The notes beneath the pieces were generated by a model, which worked only from the letters and a program-made list of their open reading frames with translations, was not told the DNA's origin and ran no database searches. The position numbers and the translations under genes are program-made. DNA of 64,000 nucleotides from Flavobacteriaceae bacterium UBA3356. GTDB taxonomy: Bacteria; Bacteroidota; Bacteroidia; Flavobacteriales; Flavobacteriaceae. Shown here one piece after another: positions 16,927 through 25,660 of this stretch (position 1 is its first letter; every line of letters begins with the position of its first letter). The stretch is from the NCBI GenBank assembly GCA_002360635.1, contig DEQW01000003.1, positions 1 to 64,000 on the forward strand, written 5' to 3'.

Positions 16927-17589
16927 TTATTTACCCGTTTTTTTTAATTGTGGGTTCCAATTGGCAGGGTCGGTACGCCAATTTGATAATAATTCTTTTT
17001 CTTCAGCAGAAATATAATTGGATTTTTCAGCTTGTTGCAATAAATGATCGTAATCGCTTAAAGTATGCAGCTCGATATTGTTTTTTTTGAAATTTTCTTC
17101 AGAAATATCAAAACCGTACGTGAATATGGCCAGCATCCCTTTTACGTTTAAGTTTGCCTCTTCCAATGCTTTTGCAGCCAATAAGCTACTGTTGCCGGTA
17201 CTGATAAGGTCTTCAATGATTACCACATTTTGATTGGCCTCAACAAACCCTTCTATTTTATTTTGGCGACCATGTTTTTTGGCTTCAGGCCTAACATAAC
17301 AAAATGGAAGTCCTAATATATCAGCTACTAAGGCACCAATGCCAATAGCACCAGTGGCCACTCCAGCAATAACGTCTGGTTTTCCGTAGAGGATTTCTAC
17401 TTGTTTGGCTAAATTTTCCCGAAGGTAGTTTCGAATGGCAGGATATGACAACGTAATACGGTTGTCGCAATAAATTGGGGATTTCCAACCTGATGCCCAC
17501 GTAAAAGGTTTTTGTGGTTGTAATTTTATTGCATTAATTTGCAATAGTAATTCGGCCGTTTTTTGCGCGGTTTCTTTGTTTAAAATCAT
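16927..17589 (-). CDS. pyrE: orotate phosphoribosyltransferase
   Basis: 220 residues from the ATG at 17589. PyrE makes orotidine 5'-phosphate from orotate and PRPP. Seen: the N-terminal KPFTWASGWKSPIYCDNR, the YVRPEAKKHG loop with catalytic Lys residues, and the PRPP-binding motif VVIIEDLISTGNS. A longer frame reaches 17673 but has no family similarity and would run into the divergent NUDIX gene. The two starts are only seven bases apart, so each promoter must lie within or very near the other gene. Confidence 0.95.
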   Translation of the reverse strand: MILNKETAQKTAELLLQINAIKLQPQKPFTWASGWKSPIYCDNRITLSYPAIRNYLRENLAKQVEILYGKPDVIAGVATGAIGIGALVADILGLPFCYVRPEAKKHGRQNKIEGFVEANQNVVIIEDLISTGNSSLLAAKALEEANLNVKGMLAIFTYGFDISEENFKKNNIELHTLSDYDHLLQQAEKSNYISAEEKELLSNWRTDPANWNPQLKKTGK

Positions 17590-17596
17590 ACTGCAA

Positions 17597-18226
17597 ATGT
17601 ATAAAGTTTTTGTTAAAGATATCCCTATAATTCTTTCAACCGAAGAAAATATAGGTAAACAATACACCTCCATACCGTTAAAACTGGCTCGGTTTAAAAA
17701 ACTGATAAAAAAAATAAATAGGGGTGAACTGTTGTATGTGAACCTTTACCACAAAAATCCAGAAAAGTTAGAAAAATTTCTTCGGAAAAAACTACCAGTT
17801 GTTGAAGCTGCCGGCGGAATGGTTTTTAACGACAAAAAAGAAATTCTTTTTATCTACCGAAATAAAAAATGGGACTTGCCAAAGGGCAAGATTGAAAAAA
17901 AAGAAACCCACGAAGAGGCTGCCGTTCGTGAAGTTCAAGAAGAGACGGGTATAAAAGAACTTGAAATCCGTGAGTTTTTAACGAAAACCTACCACGTTTT
18001 TAAACGCAATGGAAAATTTAAGTTAAAGGTCACCTATTGGTATAAAATGCACAGTAACTATGAGGGGCCTTTAACTCCCGAAAAAAAGGAAGGGATTAAA
18101 AAAGTAAAGTGGAAAAACTTTGCGAAATCCCAAAAAGCACTTACTAAAAGTTACGAAAACATTAAGCTTCTTTTTCCGAAGGAATATTTAACCACCCACC
18201 CTAACGATCGGGTAGCGAAGGTGTGA
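17597..18226 (+). CDS. NUDIX hydrolase
   Basis: 209 residues from the ATG at 17597; an in-frame start at 17576 would overlap the pyrE start. The C-terminal two thirds hold a complete Nudix box, GKIEKKETHEEAAVREVQEETGI in pattern (Gly, then REVQEE at its core), which coordinates the metal for hydrolysing nucleoside-diphosphate-linked compounds. The N-terminal 75 residues form an extra conserved domain of unknown role. The substrate cannot be told from sequence. Its 3' end overlaps the convergent M14 peptidase gene by 39 bases. Confidence 0.88.
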   Translation: MYKVFVKDIPIILSTEENIGKQYTSIPLKLARFKKLIKKINRGELLYVNLYHKNPEKLEKFLRKKLPVVEAAGGMVFNDKKEILFIYRNKKWDLPKGKIEKKETHEEAAVREVQEETGIKELEIREFLTKTYHVFKRNGKFKLKVTYWYKMHSNYEGPLTPEKKEGIKKVKWKNFAKSQKALTKSYENIKLLFPKEYLTTHPNDRVAKV

Positions 18227-19936
18227 TTTTTCATAATTGGGAGATTGTTTATGAATCCAATCCAATTGTGCGTACCAATTTTTTGCAAAGCCAGGTTCGT
18301 TTTCCTTTTTAGTTTCAAACGCTTTTTTGATTTCTGGGTTGTTTTTTAAAAAAGTTTCTGCTTTATCTTCCCACACATAGGGTGAAAAACCTTCTTTTTG
18401 TTGAAGTATGGTATCGAAAAAGTTCCAATTGAAAAAAGAGTCGGTCGCTGTAGGCTCTAAAGTTTCAACTAAATACCGGACACCTTCTTGGTCGGTTCTT
18501 GCTATATAATCACCTTTCTTAACCTTAACATCTTCTGTTTTAGTTGAGACTTCAGTGTTATAATGTAAATAATGGCCTTCGTAAGGATTATTTACGGTTT
18601 CATAATCTTCAATTTTATACACTTCAGCAGTAATAACCGTATCTTTTTTTACTTTTTCAAGTTCAATTTTATTTTGCTTCAATAAATCTATTACGTTCCA
18701 ATATCCTTGAGGAATGATATAAGACTGAGGAATTGTGACGGATTTTTTCGGCTTAAAATAATCGTAATAGGTTATTTCTTTAGTGAAGGGTTTGTTTCGG
18801 TTGTATTTTAATCGTTTGGCTCCGGTAATTTTACTTTCGATCACTTCGCCTTCAAACCCTTTAAATTGTCTGGTAGATGTCTGGCTGCTGTCTATTTCCC
18901 ATTGTACGGGGTAATCTACACCAGCTTTATAGCTTAGACGATTAGAATTTCGAAGTTGATGTATAAGCTCGGCGTCTTTGTCAGCAATATTTACCATGCT
19001 TCTCATAAGTTCATAAGTACCTTCAACTCGATCTTTATAAGGTTTCAGCATGTGTGTTTCTACCATCATTCCCAAAGTATTGAAAAGTGTGGTATAGCCA
19101 GTGGAGTAGCGAGGGGAATCTTTAAATTGGGAGAAGCCGCTTTCGGGTGTTCGGTTAAATACATTAACATACGGGGTGATGGGCCAATTTTTTTGTTGAA
19201 GTGAATCTTCTAGTTGTGGCATAAATGAATTTTGAACATATTTACCCAATTCACCACCCAGTTTATTGTGCTGAGTAAATAGGTGTGTAAGGGTGTATTG
19301 ATAATCGGCACCGTTACTCACGTGGTTATCTATAAAAACATCGGGTTTTACGGTGCGAAACAAATTGGCAAACGCTCTCGCATTTTTAGTGTCTGCCTTT
19401 ATAAAATCGCGGTTTAAGTCATAATTACGGGCATTACCACGAAAACCGTATTCTTCAGGTCCGTTTTGGTTGGTGCGGCTTGTGCTGTTTCGGTTTAGTG
19501 CTCCTCCAATGTTATATACAGGTATGGCCGCAATGATCACGTTTTTGGGAGGTTTAATTTTTCCTTCAGCTAAATCTCGCATGAATAACATGGTGGCGTC
19601 TATACCGTCACTTTCACCTGGATGTATACCGTTATTGATAAGTAGCACTATTTTATCTTCTCGGTTTGAAAACTCAGACTCAAAACTGCGGTTGGGATTA
19701 AATGTTATTAAACGTAAAGGCTCCCCAATATCTGTTTGTTGCATGTTGTATAATGCGATTGAAGTGTAGTTGTCTGCTAAAGTTTCATAAAAGGCAATAA
19801 CTTTACTATAAGTGGCTGTCTCTGTGCCTTTAGTATTCTCAAATAAAGTTGTAAGCGGCTTATCTTCTTTTTGTTTATTTTGCGAACAAGAAGATAATAC
19901 TATGATAATTAAACATATACGTGTAAGTTGTCTCAT
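18188..19936 (-). CDS. M14-family zinc carboxypeptidase lipoprotein
   Basis: 582 residues from the ATG at 19936, chosen for its lipoprotein signal (MRQLTRICLIIIVLSSC, lipidated Cys near 17). Seen: the zinc motif NNGIHPGESDG (HxxE) near residue 85, DLNRDFIKAD and the later IDNHVSNGAD with the third zinc His, and VETHMLKPY in the second half. Peptidases of this type trim peptides at the C terminus in the periplasm or on the surface; the substrate is unknown. It is monocistronic, with its end antisense to the NUDIX gene. Confidence 0.85.
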   Translation of the reverse strand: MRQLTRICLIIIVLSSCSQNKQKEDKPLTTLFENTKGTETATYSKVIAFYETLADNYTSIALYNMQQTDIGEPLRLITFNPNRSFESEFSNREDKIVLLINNGIHPGESDGIDATMLFMRDLAEGKIKPPKNVIIAAIPVYNIGGALNRNSTSRTNQNGPEEYGFRGNARNYDLNRDFIKADTKNARAFANLFRTVKPDVFIDNHVSNGADYQYTLTHLFTQHNKLGGELGKYVQNSFMPQLEDSLQQKNWPITPYVNVFNRTPESGFSQFKDSPRYSTGYTTLFNTLGMMVETHMLKPYKDRVEGTYELMRSMVNIADKDAELIHQLRNSNRLSYKAGVDYPVQWEIDSSQTSTRQFKGFEGEVIESKITGAKRLKYNRNKPFTKEITYYDYFKPKKSVTIPQSYIIPQGYWNVIDLLKQNKIELEKVKKDTVITAEVYKIEDYETVNNPYEGHYLHYNTEVSTKTEDVKVKKGDYIARTDQEGVRYLVETLEPTATDSFFNWNFFDTILQQKEGFSPYVWEDKAETFLKNNPEIKKAFETKKENEPGFAKNWYAQLDWIHKQSPNYEKSHLRYPIVRVGG

Positions 19937-20020
19937 AATATGTGGAATTTCCAACAAAGATAGGGTATCACGATATTTATTTATCGTGTTTATTTAACAT
20001 ATTTTTTTCGTAAAAAAACA

Positions 20021-20049
20021 TTGTTTTTTAAATCACTTTACTATATTTG
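20021..20049 (+). promoter_or_regulatory. promoter of first T9SS-sorted protein
   Basis: TTG at 20021-20023, an 18-base spacer and TATATTTG at 20042-20049 form a good Bacteroidota -33/-7 pair. The ATG of the next gene lies 33 bases downstream. Confidence 0.65.
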
Positions 20050-20081
20050 TTCGTAGAATATTAAACTTTAAACTTTAAATT

Positions 20082-20993
20082 ATGAAAAAAATTACGTTAA
20101 CTATTGCTAGTTTATTAGTAGCATCTGTTGGCTTTGGCCAAGTAAGTTCTGCATTAGAGGATGGGAATGGAAATAATTCTCCAGAAATTTTTATGCAACA
20201 ATCACCTAATTTAGATCCTTGTTCTCAAAGCACACCAAGTAATGCTATTGAAAATGGACACGGTAATTTGCATTTACTTATAGTGGCAAATGACTTTACT
20301 GTTGAGCCTAATGAAACTTTTACTGTAGAGCAATTAAAATTTACCATTTTAGTAACTCCTGGATTAACTGTTGAAGCAGCTGATTTGACATTTTATGAAG
20401 ATAGTGGAAATGGACCTGGCGCTGAAATTACTTCAGAAACAGGAATTGTTCCTAGTAACCAAGCCGTAGTTGGAAGCAACTTTGGTTTTGATGCTGAAGA
20501 AAACGTTTTTGACCTTTCTACTGTTGTAGAGCTTGAAGGTGGTGCTTCAGGAGCTGTTTACTGGGTTGGAATTCAAATTCAATATGCAGGAGATAATTCT
20601 TACTTAGAAGGAACTTCTATTGTTGATACTCCTAACGAGGGTTATTACTTTGATTCTGGTACAGGTGAGTTCGTGGCAATCTCTGTAGGTTTTGGTAGTG
20701 ATCCTTTTGATGGTGTATTCGAAATTTCAGGAGACTGTAGCGCACTAGGGGTTAATGACAATGCATTATCTCAAGTTTCTATTTATCCTAATCCTTCATC
20801 TGGTATATTAAACATTGAAACTCCAGCTTCTGTTGAAGTTAATAGTGTAGCTGTTTACGATGTATTAGGTAAAAAATCTAATGTTTCTTTGGTAAATGGT
20901 CAAGTAAACATTTCTAACCTTGCAAATGGAGTTTATATACTTTCTATGGATACCAATGCAGGTACTTTAACTCAAAAAATCGTTAAGAACTAA
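20082..20993 (+). CDS. T9SS type A sorting domain protein
   Basis: 303 residues: signal peptide (MKKITLTIASLLVASVGFGQ), a central 200-residue beta-rich region with few Lys and many Asp/Glu/Gly, and a C-terminal type A sorting domain of about 75 residues starting SIYPNPSSG and ending KIVKN. The tail directs export by the type IX system and surface attachment or release. The central region is not recognised; its acidity and Asp/Asn-rich turns would suit a calcium-stabilised secreted protein. The sorting domain is identical in amino acids to that of the next gene. Confidence 0.88.
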   Translation: MKKITLTIASLLVASVGFGQVSSALEDGNGNNSPEIFMQQSPNLDPCSQSTPSNAIENGHGNLHLLIVANDFTVEPNETFTVEQLKFTILVTPGLTVEAADLTFYEDSGNGPGAEITSETGIVPSNQAVVGSNFGFDAEENVFDLSTVVELEGGASGAVYWVGIQIQYAGDNSYLEGTSIVDTPNEGYYFDSGTGEFVAISVGFGSDPFDGVFEISGDCSALGVNDNALSQVSIYPNPSSGILNIETPASVEVNSVAVYDVLGKKSNVSLVNGQVNISNLANGVYILSMDTNAGTLTQKIVKN

Positions 20994-21048
20994 TTAAAAA
21001 AGTTCTTTTCTATTAGTATAGAGCCTCGCTTCTGCGAGGCTTTTTTTA
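20766..21048 (+). repeat. duplicated T9SS tail plus terminator, copy 1
   Basis: The last 75 codons, the stop and the downstream hairpin match the copy at 21844-22128. By my count about 16 base differences lie in the coding part and all are synonymous. The similarity continues past the stop through TTAAAAAAGTTCTTTTCTAT into the terminator stem. Confidence 0.9.
21022..21048 (+). terminator. intrinsic terminator, T9SS gene 1
   Basis: AGCCTCGC, a TTCT loop, GCGAGGCT and a run of seven T. Nearly the same hairpin follows the second gene. Confidence 0.9.
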
Positions 21049-21129
21049 TATTTTTTTTATATTTTTTTTTTTATAATTTTTTTATTGAATACCTTTTGTA
21101 TATTTATATAAATTTAAAAACAGAATATT

Positions 21130-22071
21130 ATGAAAAAAATTACTTTCTTATTATTTCTTTTCAGTGCGTGTTTGTTAGCTCAACAACCTAAGAGCTATAC
21201 TGAATCGATTAACGATTTATCAGGATCTATCAATCCAGATTCTGGAATTGAAGGGATATTCGTGAATTCCAGTAATGGAAATCAAGGGATAATTGATGTG
21301 TATTCATCTTTATCGGACTTTACCAATGCAGTAGCTGACAATTGTACTGATACTGCCTTGACTTCTGAAGATTTTGCAGGAGGACCAGGAGCCATAACCG
21401 CTTGTGGTACTACAATTGACAGTGATGGTGGCACTGGTTGCTATCCGGCTGGAGAACTGGAAGAGGGGTTTAATGTAGAAGCTTCAAACTCTACAGAAGT
21501 TATATCAATACCATCAGGAGGTATTGGAAATGCTGACCCGTTAGTAGGAGCGAATACTTTTGCTGAATTTACGGTCATTAATTTTGATCCTGAAGTTTAT
21601 GCAGTAGCGATGGATGTTTGGAACAATAGTGACCCAAGTACAGAAGTTCGTGTGTATGGTACTGGAGATGTTTTAATTGAAACGATAGCAGGAAGTTTCC
21701 CTGTTTCTCAACAGACCTTTTTTGGTGTTGTTGCTGATGAACCTATTTCAAAAATAGAATTGGAAGGTGCTAACGGAAGTGGTGAGTTATTTGGTAACTT
21801 CTTGTTTGGAGCAGATTGTACATTATCGATTGGTGACAATCAGCTTTCTCAAGTTTCTATTTACCCAAATCCTTCATCTGGAATCTTAAACATTGAAACT
21901 CCAGCTTCTGTTGAAGTTAACAGTGTAGCTGTTTACGATGTGTTAGGTAAAAAATCTAATGTTTCCTTGGTAAATGGTCAGGTAAACATTTCTAACCTAG
22001 CCAATGGAGTTTATATCCTTTCTATGGATACCAACGCGGGTACTTTAACACAAAAAATCGTTAAGAACTAA
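21130..22071 (+). CDS. T9SS type A sorting domain protein (paralogous tail)
   Basis: 313 residues with a signal peptide (MKKITFLLFLFSACLLAQ), a central domain unlike that of the preceding protein (Asp/Gly/Ser-rich, with a Cys pair in ITACGTTIDSDGGTGC), and the same C-terminal sorting domain. The central domain contains a pattern TxEDFAGGPGAITACGT seen in surface proteins annotated only as hypothetical. Probably secreted by the type IX system and exposed at the surface. It has its own AT-rich promoter region and terminator, so the two genes are separate units. Confidence 0.86.
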   Translation: MKKITFLLFLFSACLLAQQPKSYTESINDLSGSINPDSGIEGIFVNSSNGNQGIIDVYSSLSDFTNAVADNCTDTALTSEDFAGGPGAITACGTTIDSDGGTGCYPAGELEEGFNVEASNSTEVISIPSGGIGNADPLVGANTFAEFTVINFDPEVYAVAMDVWNNSDPSTEVRVYGTGDVLIETIAGSFPVSQQTFFGVVADEPISKIELEGANGSGELFGNFLFGADCTLSIGDNQLSQVSIYPNPSSGILNIETPASVEVNSVAVYDVLGKKSNVSLVNGQVNISNLANGVYILSMDTNAGTLTQKIVKN

Positions 22072-22128
22072 TTAAAAAAGTTCTTTTCTATTAATATAGA
22101 GCCTCGCTTTTAGCGAGGCTTTTTTTTG
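21844..22128 (+). repeat. duplicated T9SS tail plus terminator, copy 2
   Basis: Partner of 20766-21048. The 75 encoded residues are identical while third positions differ, and the similarity extends through the terminator hairpin. Confidence 0.9.
22100..22128 (+). terminator. intrinsic terminator, T9SS gene 2
   Basis: AGCCTCGCT, TTT loop, AGCGAGGCT, followed by a T run. The stem is one pair longer than in copy 1. Confidence 0.9.
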
Positions 22129-22490
22129 TTTAGGAATAAATTTCAACCCCAATATTTTATTAGGAGAAAATAAAATATAATATAATAGAAACAAGTAAGC
22201 TAATGGTTTTGTCAAAATAGACTTATTGCATTTAAGAAAGTTTAAATTTAAAAGGTATATGCTCTCAACGATAAGCTCAAGAAAGAGATTTTTACTATGC
22301 AAATTAAAATTATTGGAAGAATTTAGTCCCAGAAAAAAAGTAATTCTTAGTCTAAGGTTAAAGTAATGCCTAAAGGAATATGTTAGTGTGCACCAAATAT
22401 ATTAAACCTTTAAGATTGTCACTTAAGTATATATGTTTGCTTGAGCAATACTTAAGTTTTTTGAATTACAACTTTGATGTGTTAAATAAA
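22129..22490. other. AT-rich intergenic region without genes
   Basis: About 360 bases between the second T9SS gene and the rho terminator. One open frame runs through it on the minus strand but also through the terminator hairpin and has no recognisable protein features. I see no RNA gene or repeat. Confidence 0.6.
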
Positions 22491-22521
22491 AAAACCGGAT
22501 GTAAACTAGTACATCCGGTTT
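22491..22521 (-). terminator. rho terminator
   Basis: AACCGGATGTA and TACATCCGGTT form an 11-pair stem with a short AACTAG loop. On the minus strand it is followed by seven or more T. It ends the rho transcript. Confidence 0.88.
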
Positions 22522-22544
22522 CATATTAATAAAAATGTATGGTA

Positions 22545-24188
22545 TTAGCCATTCATAGAAACTAAAAACTCTTCGTTGTTTCGGGTTTGTTTTACTTTGT
22601 CGTTTATAAACTCCATAGCTTCTATAGGGTTCATGTCTGCTAGATATTTACGCAACACCCACATACGTTGTATTACATTATCATCAAGCAGTAAATCATC
22701 CCTACGTGTACTTGAGGAAGTAAGGTCGATAGCTGGGAAAATTCTTCGGTTAGATATTTTTCTATCCAATTGAAGTTCCATGTTACCTGTACCTTTAAAT
22801 TCTTCAAAAATAACCTCGTCCATTTTAGATCCGGTTTCCGTAAGGGCTGTTGCAATAATGCTTAGTGAGCCACCATTTTCAATATTACGGGCGGCACCAA
22901 AGAAACGTTTTGGTTTATGCAGTGCATTGGCATCTACACCACCACTTAATATTTTACCACTGGCAGGTTGTACGGTATTGTAAGCACGTGCCAATCTAGT
23001 GATAGAATCTAATAGGATAACTACATCGTGGCCACATTCTACCAATCGCTTTGCTTTATCAATTACAATGTTAGCGACCCGAACATGTTCCGTAGCTTCT
23101 TTGTCAAAAGTTGAAGCAACTACTTCACCTTGTACATTACGTTGCATATCGGTAACTTCTTCGGGACGTTCGTCTATAAGGAGGATGATTTGATATACTT
23201 CCGGGTGATTTGCAGCAATGGCGTTGGCAATGTCTTTTAAAAGCATTGTTTTACCAGTTTTAGGCTGCGATACAATCATACCACGCTGTCCTTTTCCAAT
23301 TGGAGCGAACATGTCGATAATACGAGTGGAGATAGTACTTTGTCTATCTGCGATATTAAATTTCTCTTGCGGAAATAATGGTGTTAAATGTTCAAAAGCA
23401 ACACGGTCACGAACTACGTGAGGGTTTAACCCATTAATTTTTGAAATCTTGATTAATGGAAAATATTTTTCTCCTTCTTTTGGAGGTCGTACTTCCCCAA
23501 AAACGGTATCTCCCGTTTTTAACCCAAACAATCGTATTTGCGATTGCGAAACGTATATATCATCTGGAGAGGATAAGTAATTGTAATCACTAGAGCGTAA
23601 AAAACCATATCCATCTTGCATAATGTCTAAGACACCTTCACTTTCTATAATGCCATCAAATTCATAATCTGGCTCTTTATAGCGGTTTCGGCTGTCTTTG
23701 TTGCCATTGTTTCGATTGTCTTTTTGATGACTTTTATTGCTGTTGTCTTTTTTAGACTTAGAATGCTTTTTTCTGTTATCTGAAGAATTATTGTTCTTCT
23801 TGTTGTCATTTGTATTCTTGCCCCGCTTGTCATTGTCATTCGAGCTTTTGCTCTGTTTGTCACTATCGTTAGATTTTTTAGGATCGTTTTTAGTGTTCTG
23901 ACTTTTTTTCGGGTTGCGGTTGTCGTTGCTTTTACTTCGTTGTTGGTTCGGTTTGTTTTGCGACGAAGGTTTTTGCTTGTCTTTAGGGTCCTCTTTTTTA
24001 GAAGTAGTATCAGCGGAATCATTTTTTGTGATTTCCTTTACTGCACTGGGGTTTGCCGCTTGATAGTCGAGTATTTGGTATACCAAGTCTAACTTTTTGA
24101 AGCTACGGTATTTGGGAACGTTCAGTTTTTTGGCTAATTCCTGAAGTTCAGGTAGCTTTTTTGCTTTTAATTCTGAAATTTCAAACAT
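22545..24188 (-). CDS. rho: transcription termination factor Rho
   Basis: 547 residues. Rho is the hexameric RNA-dependent ATPase that terminates transcription. Domains: N-terminal helical Rho_N (1-45, SELKAKKLPELQELAKKL), a low-complexity insert of about 120 residues (45-165) made of Asn, Lys, Ser, Asp and Gln, the RNA-binding cold-shock fold with GVLDIMQDGYGFLRS, Walker A SQPKTGKT, and Walker B VVILLDSITRLARA. The insert is typical of Bacteroidota Rho and raises length over the 420 of E. coli. The long frames in other phases across the insert are composition artefacts. Confidence 0.98.
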   Translation of the reverse strand: MFEISELKAKKLPELQELAKKLNVPKYRSFKKLDLVYQILDYQAANPSAVKEITKNDSADTTSKKEDPKDKQKPSSQNKPNQQRSKSNDNRNPKKSQNTKNDPKKSNDSDKQSKSSNDNDKRGKNTNDNKKNNNSSDNRKKHSKSKKDNSNKSHQKDNRNNGNKDSRNRYKEPDYEFDGIIESEGVLDIMQDGYGFLRSSDYNYLSSPDDIYVSQSQIRLFGLKTGDTVFGEVRPPKEGEKYFPLIKISKINGLNPHVVRDRVAFEHLTPLFPQEKFNIADRQSTISTRIIDMFAPIGKGQRGMIVSQPKTGKTMLLKDIANAIAANHPEVYQIILLIDERPEEVTDMQRNVQGEVVASTFDKEATEHVRVANIVIDKAKRLVECGHDVVILLDSITRLARAYNTVQPASGKILSGGVDANALHKPKRFFGAARNIENGGSLSIIATALTETGSKMDEVIFEEFKGTGNMELQLDRKISNRRIFPAIDLTSSSTRRDDLLLDDNVIQRMWVLRKYLADMNPIEAMEFINDKVKQTRNNEEFLVSMNG

Positions 24189-24333
24189 TTAAAAATTTTG
24201 TGTGTTTAATTATAATAATTAGGGACCTTTGAGAAGGTGCTATTATCGAATATTTTTTTTTGAAGACTAAGTAACCGTTATTGAAGTGGTTACGAATAGA
24301 TACTGCAATGATACAATAATATTTTAAATTTTG

Positions 24334-24367
24334 CTTGTAATTTTTTTAAAAAGAAATCCTATTTTTG
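24334..24367 (+). promoter_or_regulatory. promoter of DUF4293 gene
   Basis: TTG within CTTG at 24334-24337, a 22-base AT-rich spacer, and TATTTTTG at 24360-24367 (TAnnTTTG). The ATG follows 21 bases later. Confidence 0.6.
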
Positions 24368-24388
24368 CCCTTATAGAGAAAAAAGAAC

Positions 24389-24799
24389 ATGTTACAACGC
24401 ATTCAAACTGTATATTTAATCATTTCGGCACTCATTATGGGGGCTTTGTATATATGGTTTCCTGCTGTGCAGAATGAAACCGGTGTTGTAATTCTGGACC
24501 GTAGTGAACCTTTGGTTTTTGGTTTGATTTTTGGTTCAATTGCTTTGACAGTTATTTCAATTTTGAGTTTTAAGAAGCGGCAAAGACAGTTTGTTTTTAA
24601 CCGTTTAAATATCATATTAAACTTTGTGTTACTGGGAGTTTTCGTTTACAGGTCGCTAACCATATCCGGAGAAACATTGGTTTCAGAGAAGGGTATTGGG
24701 GTCTTGCTTCCCGTCATTTCTATCGTTTTTTTAGTGTTGGCCAATAAGGCCATTAAAAGGGATGAAGACCTTGTAAAATCTGTGGATCGTTTACGATAA
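24389..24799 (+). CDS. DUF4293 family membrane protein
   Basis: 136 residues with four hydrophobic segments (about 5-25, 44-62, 72-90 and 103-122) starting MLQRIQTVYLIISALIM, which is the usual opening of the Bacteroidota DUF4293 family. It is a small integral membrane protein of unknown function, commonly divergent from rho in flavobacteria. It has its own promoter and a strong terminator, so it is monocistronic. Confidence 0.85.
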   Translation: MLQRIQTVYLIISALIMGALYIWFPAVQNETGVVILDRSEPLVFGLIFGSIALTVISILSFKKRQRQFVFNRLNIILNFVLLGVFVYRSLTISGETLVSEKGIGVLLPVISIVFLVLANKAIKRDEDLVKSVDRLR

Positions 24800-24828
24800 A
24801 CCGTTACATCTTAGTATATTTTAGTGCG

Positions 24829-24862
24829 AACCCCCAAAGGATGCCACCTTTGGGGGTTTTTT
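24829..24862 (+). terminator. intrinsic terminator after DUF4293
   Basis: AACCCCCAAAGG and CCTTTGGGGGTT form a perfect 12-pair stem with a six-base loop, followed by TTTTTT. Confidence 0.9.
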
Positions 24863-24868
24863 ATGAAT

Positions 24869-25022
24869 CGGTGGTTTCGATACATTTTTTACTAAAACTG
24901 AGGTTTCAGTAAAAATCATTCAACCACCTTGATTAGGTGTAATTTATTTTTCAGAAACAATGAAGGCGGTTGAGTGATTTTGAAACAACGCAGTTGTTTT
25001 CAAAATCGTATCGAAACCACCG
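24869..25022. repeat. 154-base nested palindromic element
   Basis: CGGTGGTTTCGATAC at 24869-24883 is perfectly inverted at 25008-25022. A second inverted pair, 24912-24930 and 24963-24981, is nested inside with two mismatches. Two small hairpins, ACTGAGGTTTCAGT near 24897-24910 and TTGAAACAAC/GTTGTTTTCAA near 24980-25003, sit between the arms. It could fold into a branched cruciform or RNA. No protein is encoded. It resembles a miniature palindromic intergenic repeat. Confidence 0.75.
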
Positions 25023-25046
25023 GCTTTTAAATGACATCACAATGGT

Positions 25047-25066
25047 CACTGAGCGGAGTCGAAGTG
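25047..25066. repeat. short dispersed CACTGAGCGGAGTCGAAGTG-type repeat
   Basis: CACT and AGTG bracket GAGCGGAGTCGA. A second copy at 58589-58608 reads CCCT...AGGG around GAGCGCAGTCGA, so the closing stem changed by a matching pair. Repeats with this core are frequent between genes in many Bacteroidota genomes. Confidence 0.7.
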
Positions 25067-25074
25067 AGCCGATT

Positions 25075-25566
25075 TCATCGTTTAAACTCAATCACTTCCA
25101 AATTTTTAATATTTCCTTTGTCAATTTCAAACCTAAGCATAGTGCGTACGGTATGAAAACCGTGTTTTCCTATTGCTCCGGGGTTCATATGTAACAATCC
25201 AGTTTTTTTATCGGGCATTACTTTTAATATATGGGAATGTCCACTAATGAATAACTTAGGTGGGTTTTTGTAAATTTCTTCACGAATACGTTTGTCGTAC
25301 CTACCAGGATAGCCACCAATGTGAGTAATCCACACATCTACACCTTCACAAATAAACCTGTTATGTAGCGGAAATTCTCTTCGCGCTTCATCATTATCTA
25401 TATTTCCATATACAGCTCGTAACGGTTTTAGTTTTTGGAGTGTATCGGTTACCGTTAAGTTTCCTATATCACCGGCGTGCCATACTTCATCGCCTTGTTT
25501 GGCATATTTTAAGATATCGTTGTCAATATGACTATGTGTATCGCTTAAAAGCAAGATTTTTTTCAA
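25075..25566 (-). CDS. YfcE-type metallophosphoesterase
   Basis: 163 residues, the short MJ0936/YfcE class of calcineurin-like phosphodiesterases. Seen: LLSDTHSH near residue 6 (metal-binding Asp and His), DEVWHAGDIG, VYGNIDND (GNxD), WITHIGG and ISGHSHI (GHSH). These supply a complete two-metal site. The family acts on phosphodiesters in vitro; the physiological substrate is unknown. It is divergent from truA by about 95 bases. Confidence 0.93.
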   Translation of the reverse strand: MKKILLLSDTHSHIDNDILKYAKQGDEVWHAGDIGNLTVTDTLQKLKPLRAVYGNIDNDEARREFPLHNRFICEGVDVWITHIGGYPGRYDKRIREEIYKNPPKLFISGHSHILKVMPDKKTGLLHMNPGAIGKHGFHTVRTMLRFEIDKGNIKNLEVIEFKR

Positions 25567-25628
25567 ACCAATTTGATTTTGAGTGTTAAACTATCTAGAA
25601 GCCGCTACCTTTCTGAAGTAGTATTTTG

Positions 25629-25636
25629 TACTTTTG
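25629..25636 (+). promoter_or_regulatory. candidate truA -7 box (TACTTTTG)
   Basis: TACTTTTG matches TAnnTTTG. A transcript starting about seven bases later leaves room for the TTG start at 25661, and not for the alternative TTG at 25634, which overlaps the box. Confidence 0.5.
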
Positions 25637-25660
25637 TATTTTTCAAAAATAAACGATTCT

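Noticed and set aside
22072..22302. 76-residue minus-strand open frame
   Set aside because: It runs through the terminator of the T9SS gene, has AT-driven Leu/Ile/Lys composition and no start context or homology features.
23645..24022. 125-residue frame inside rho
   Set aside because: It is the shifted frame of the Asn/Lys-rich Rho insert; low complexity gives long frames in all phases.
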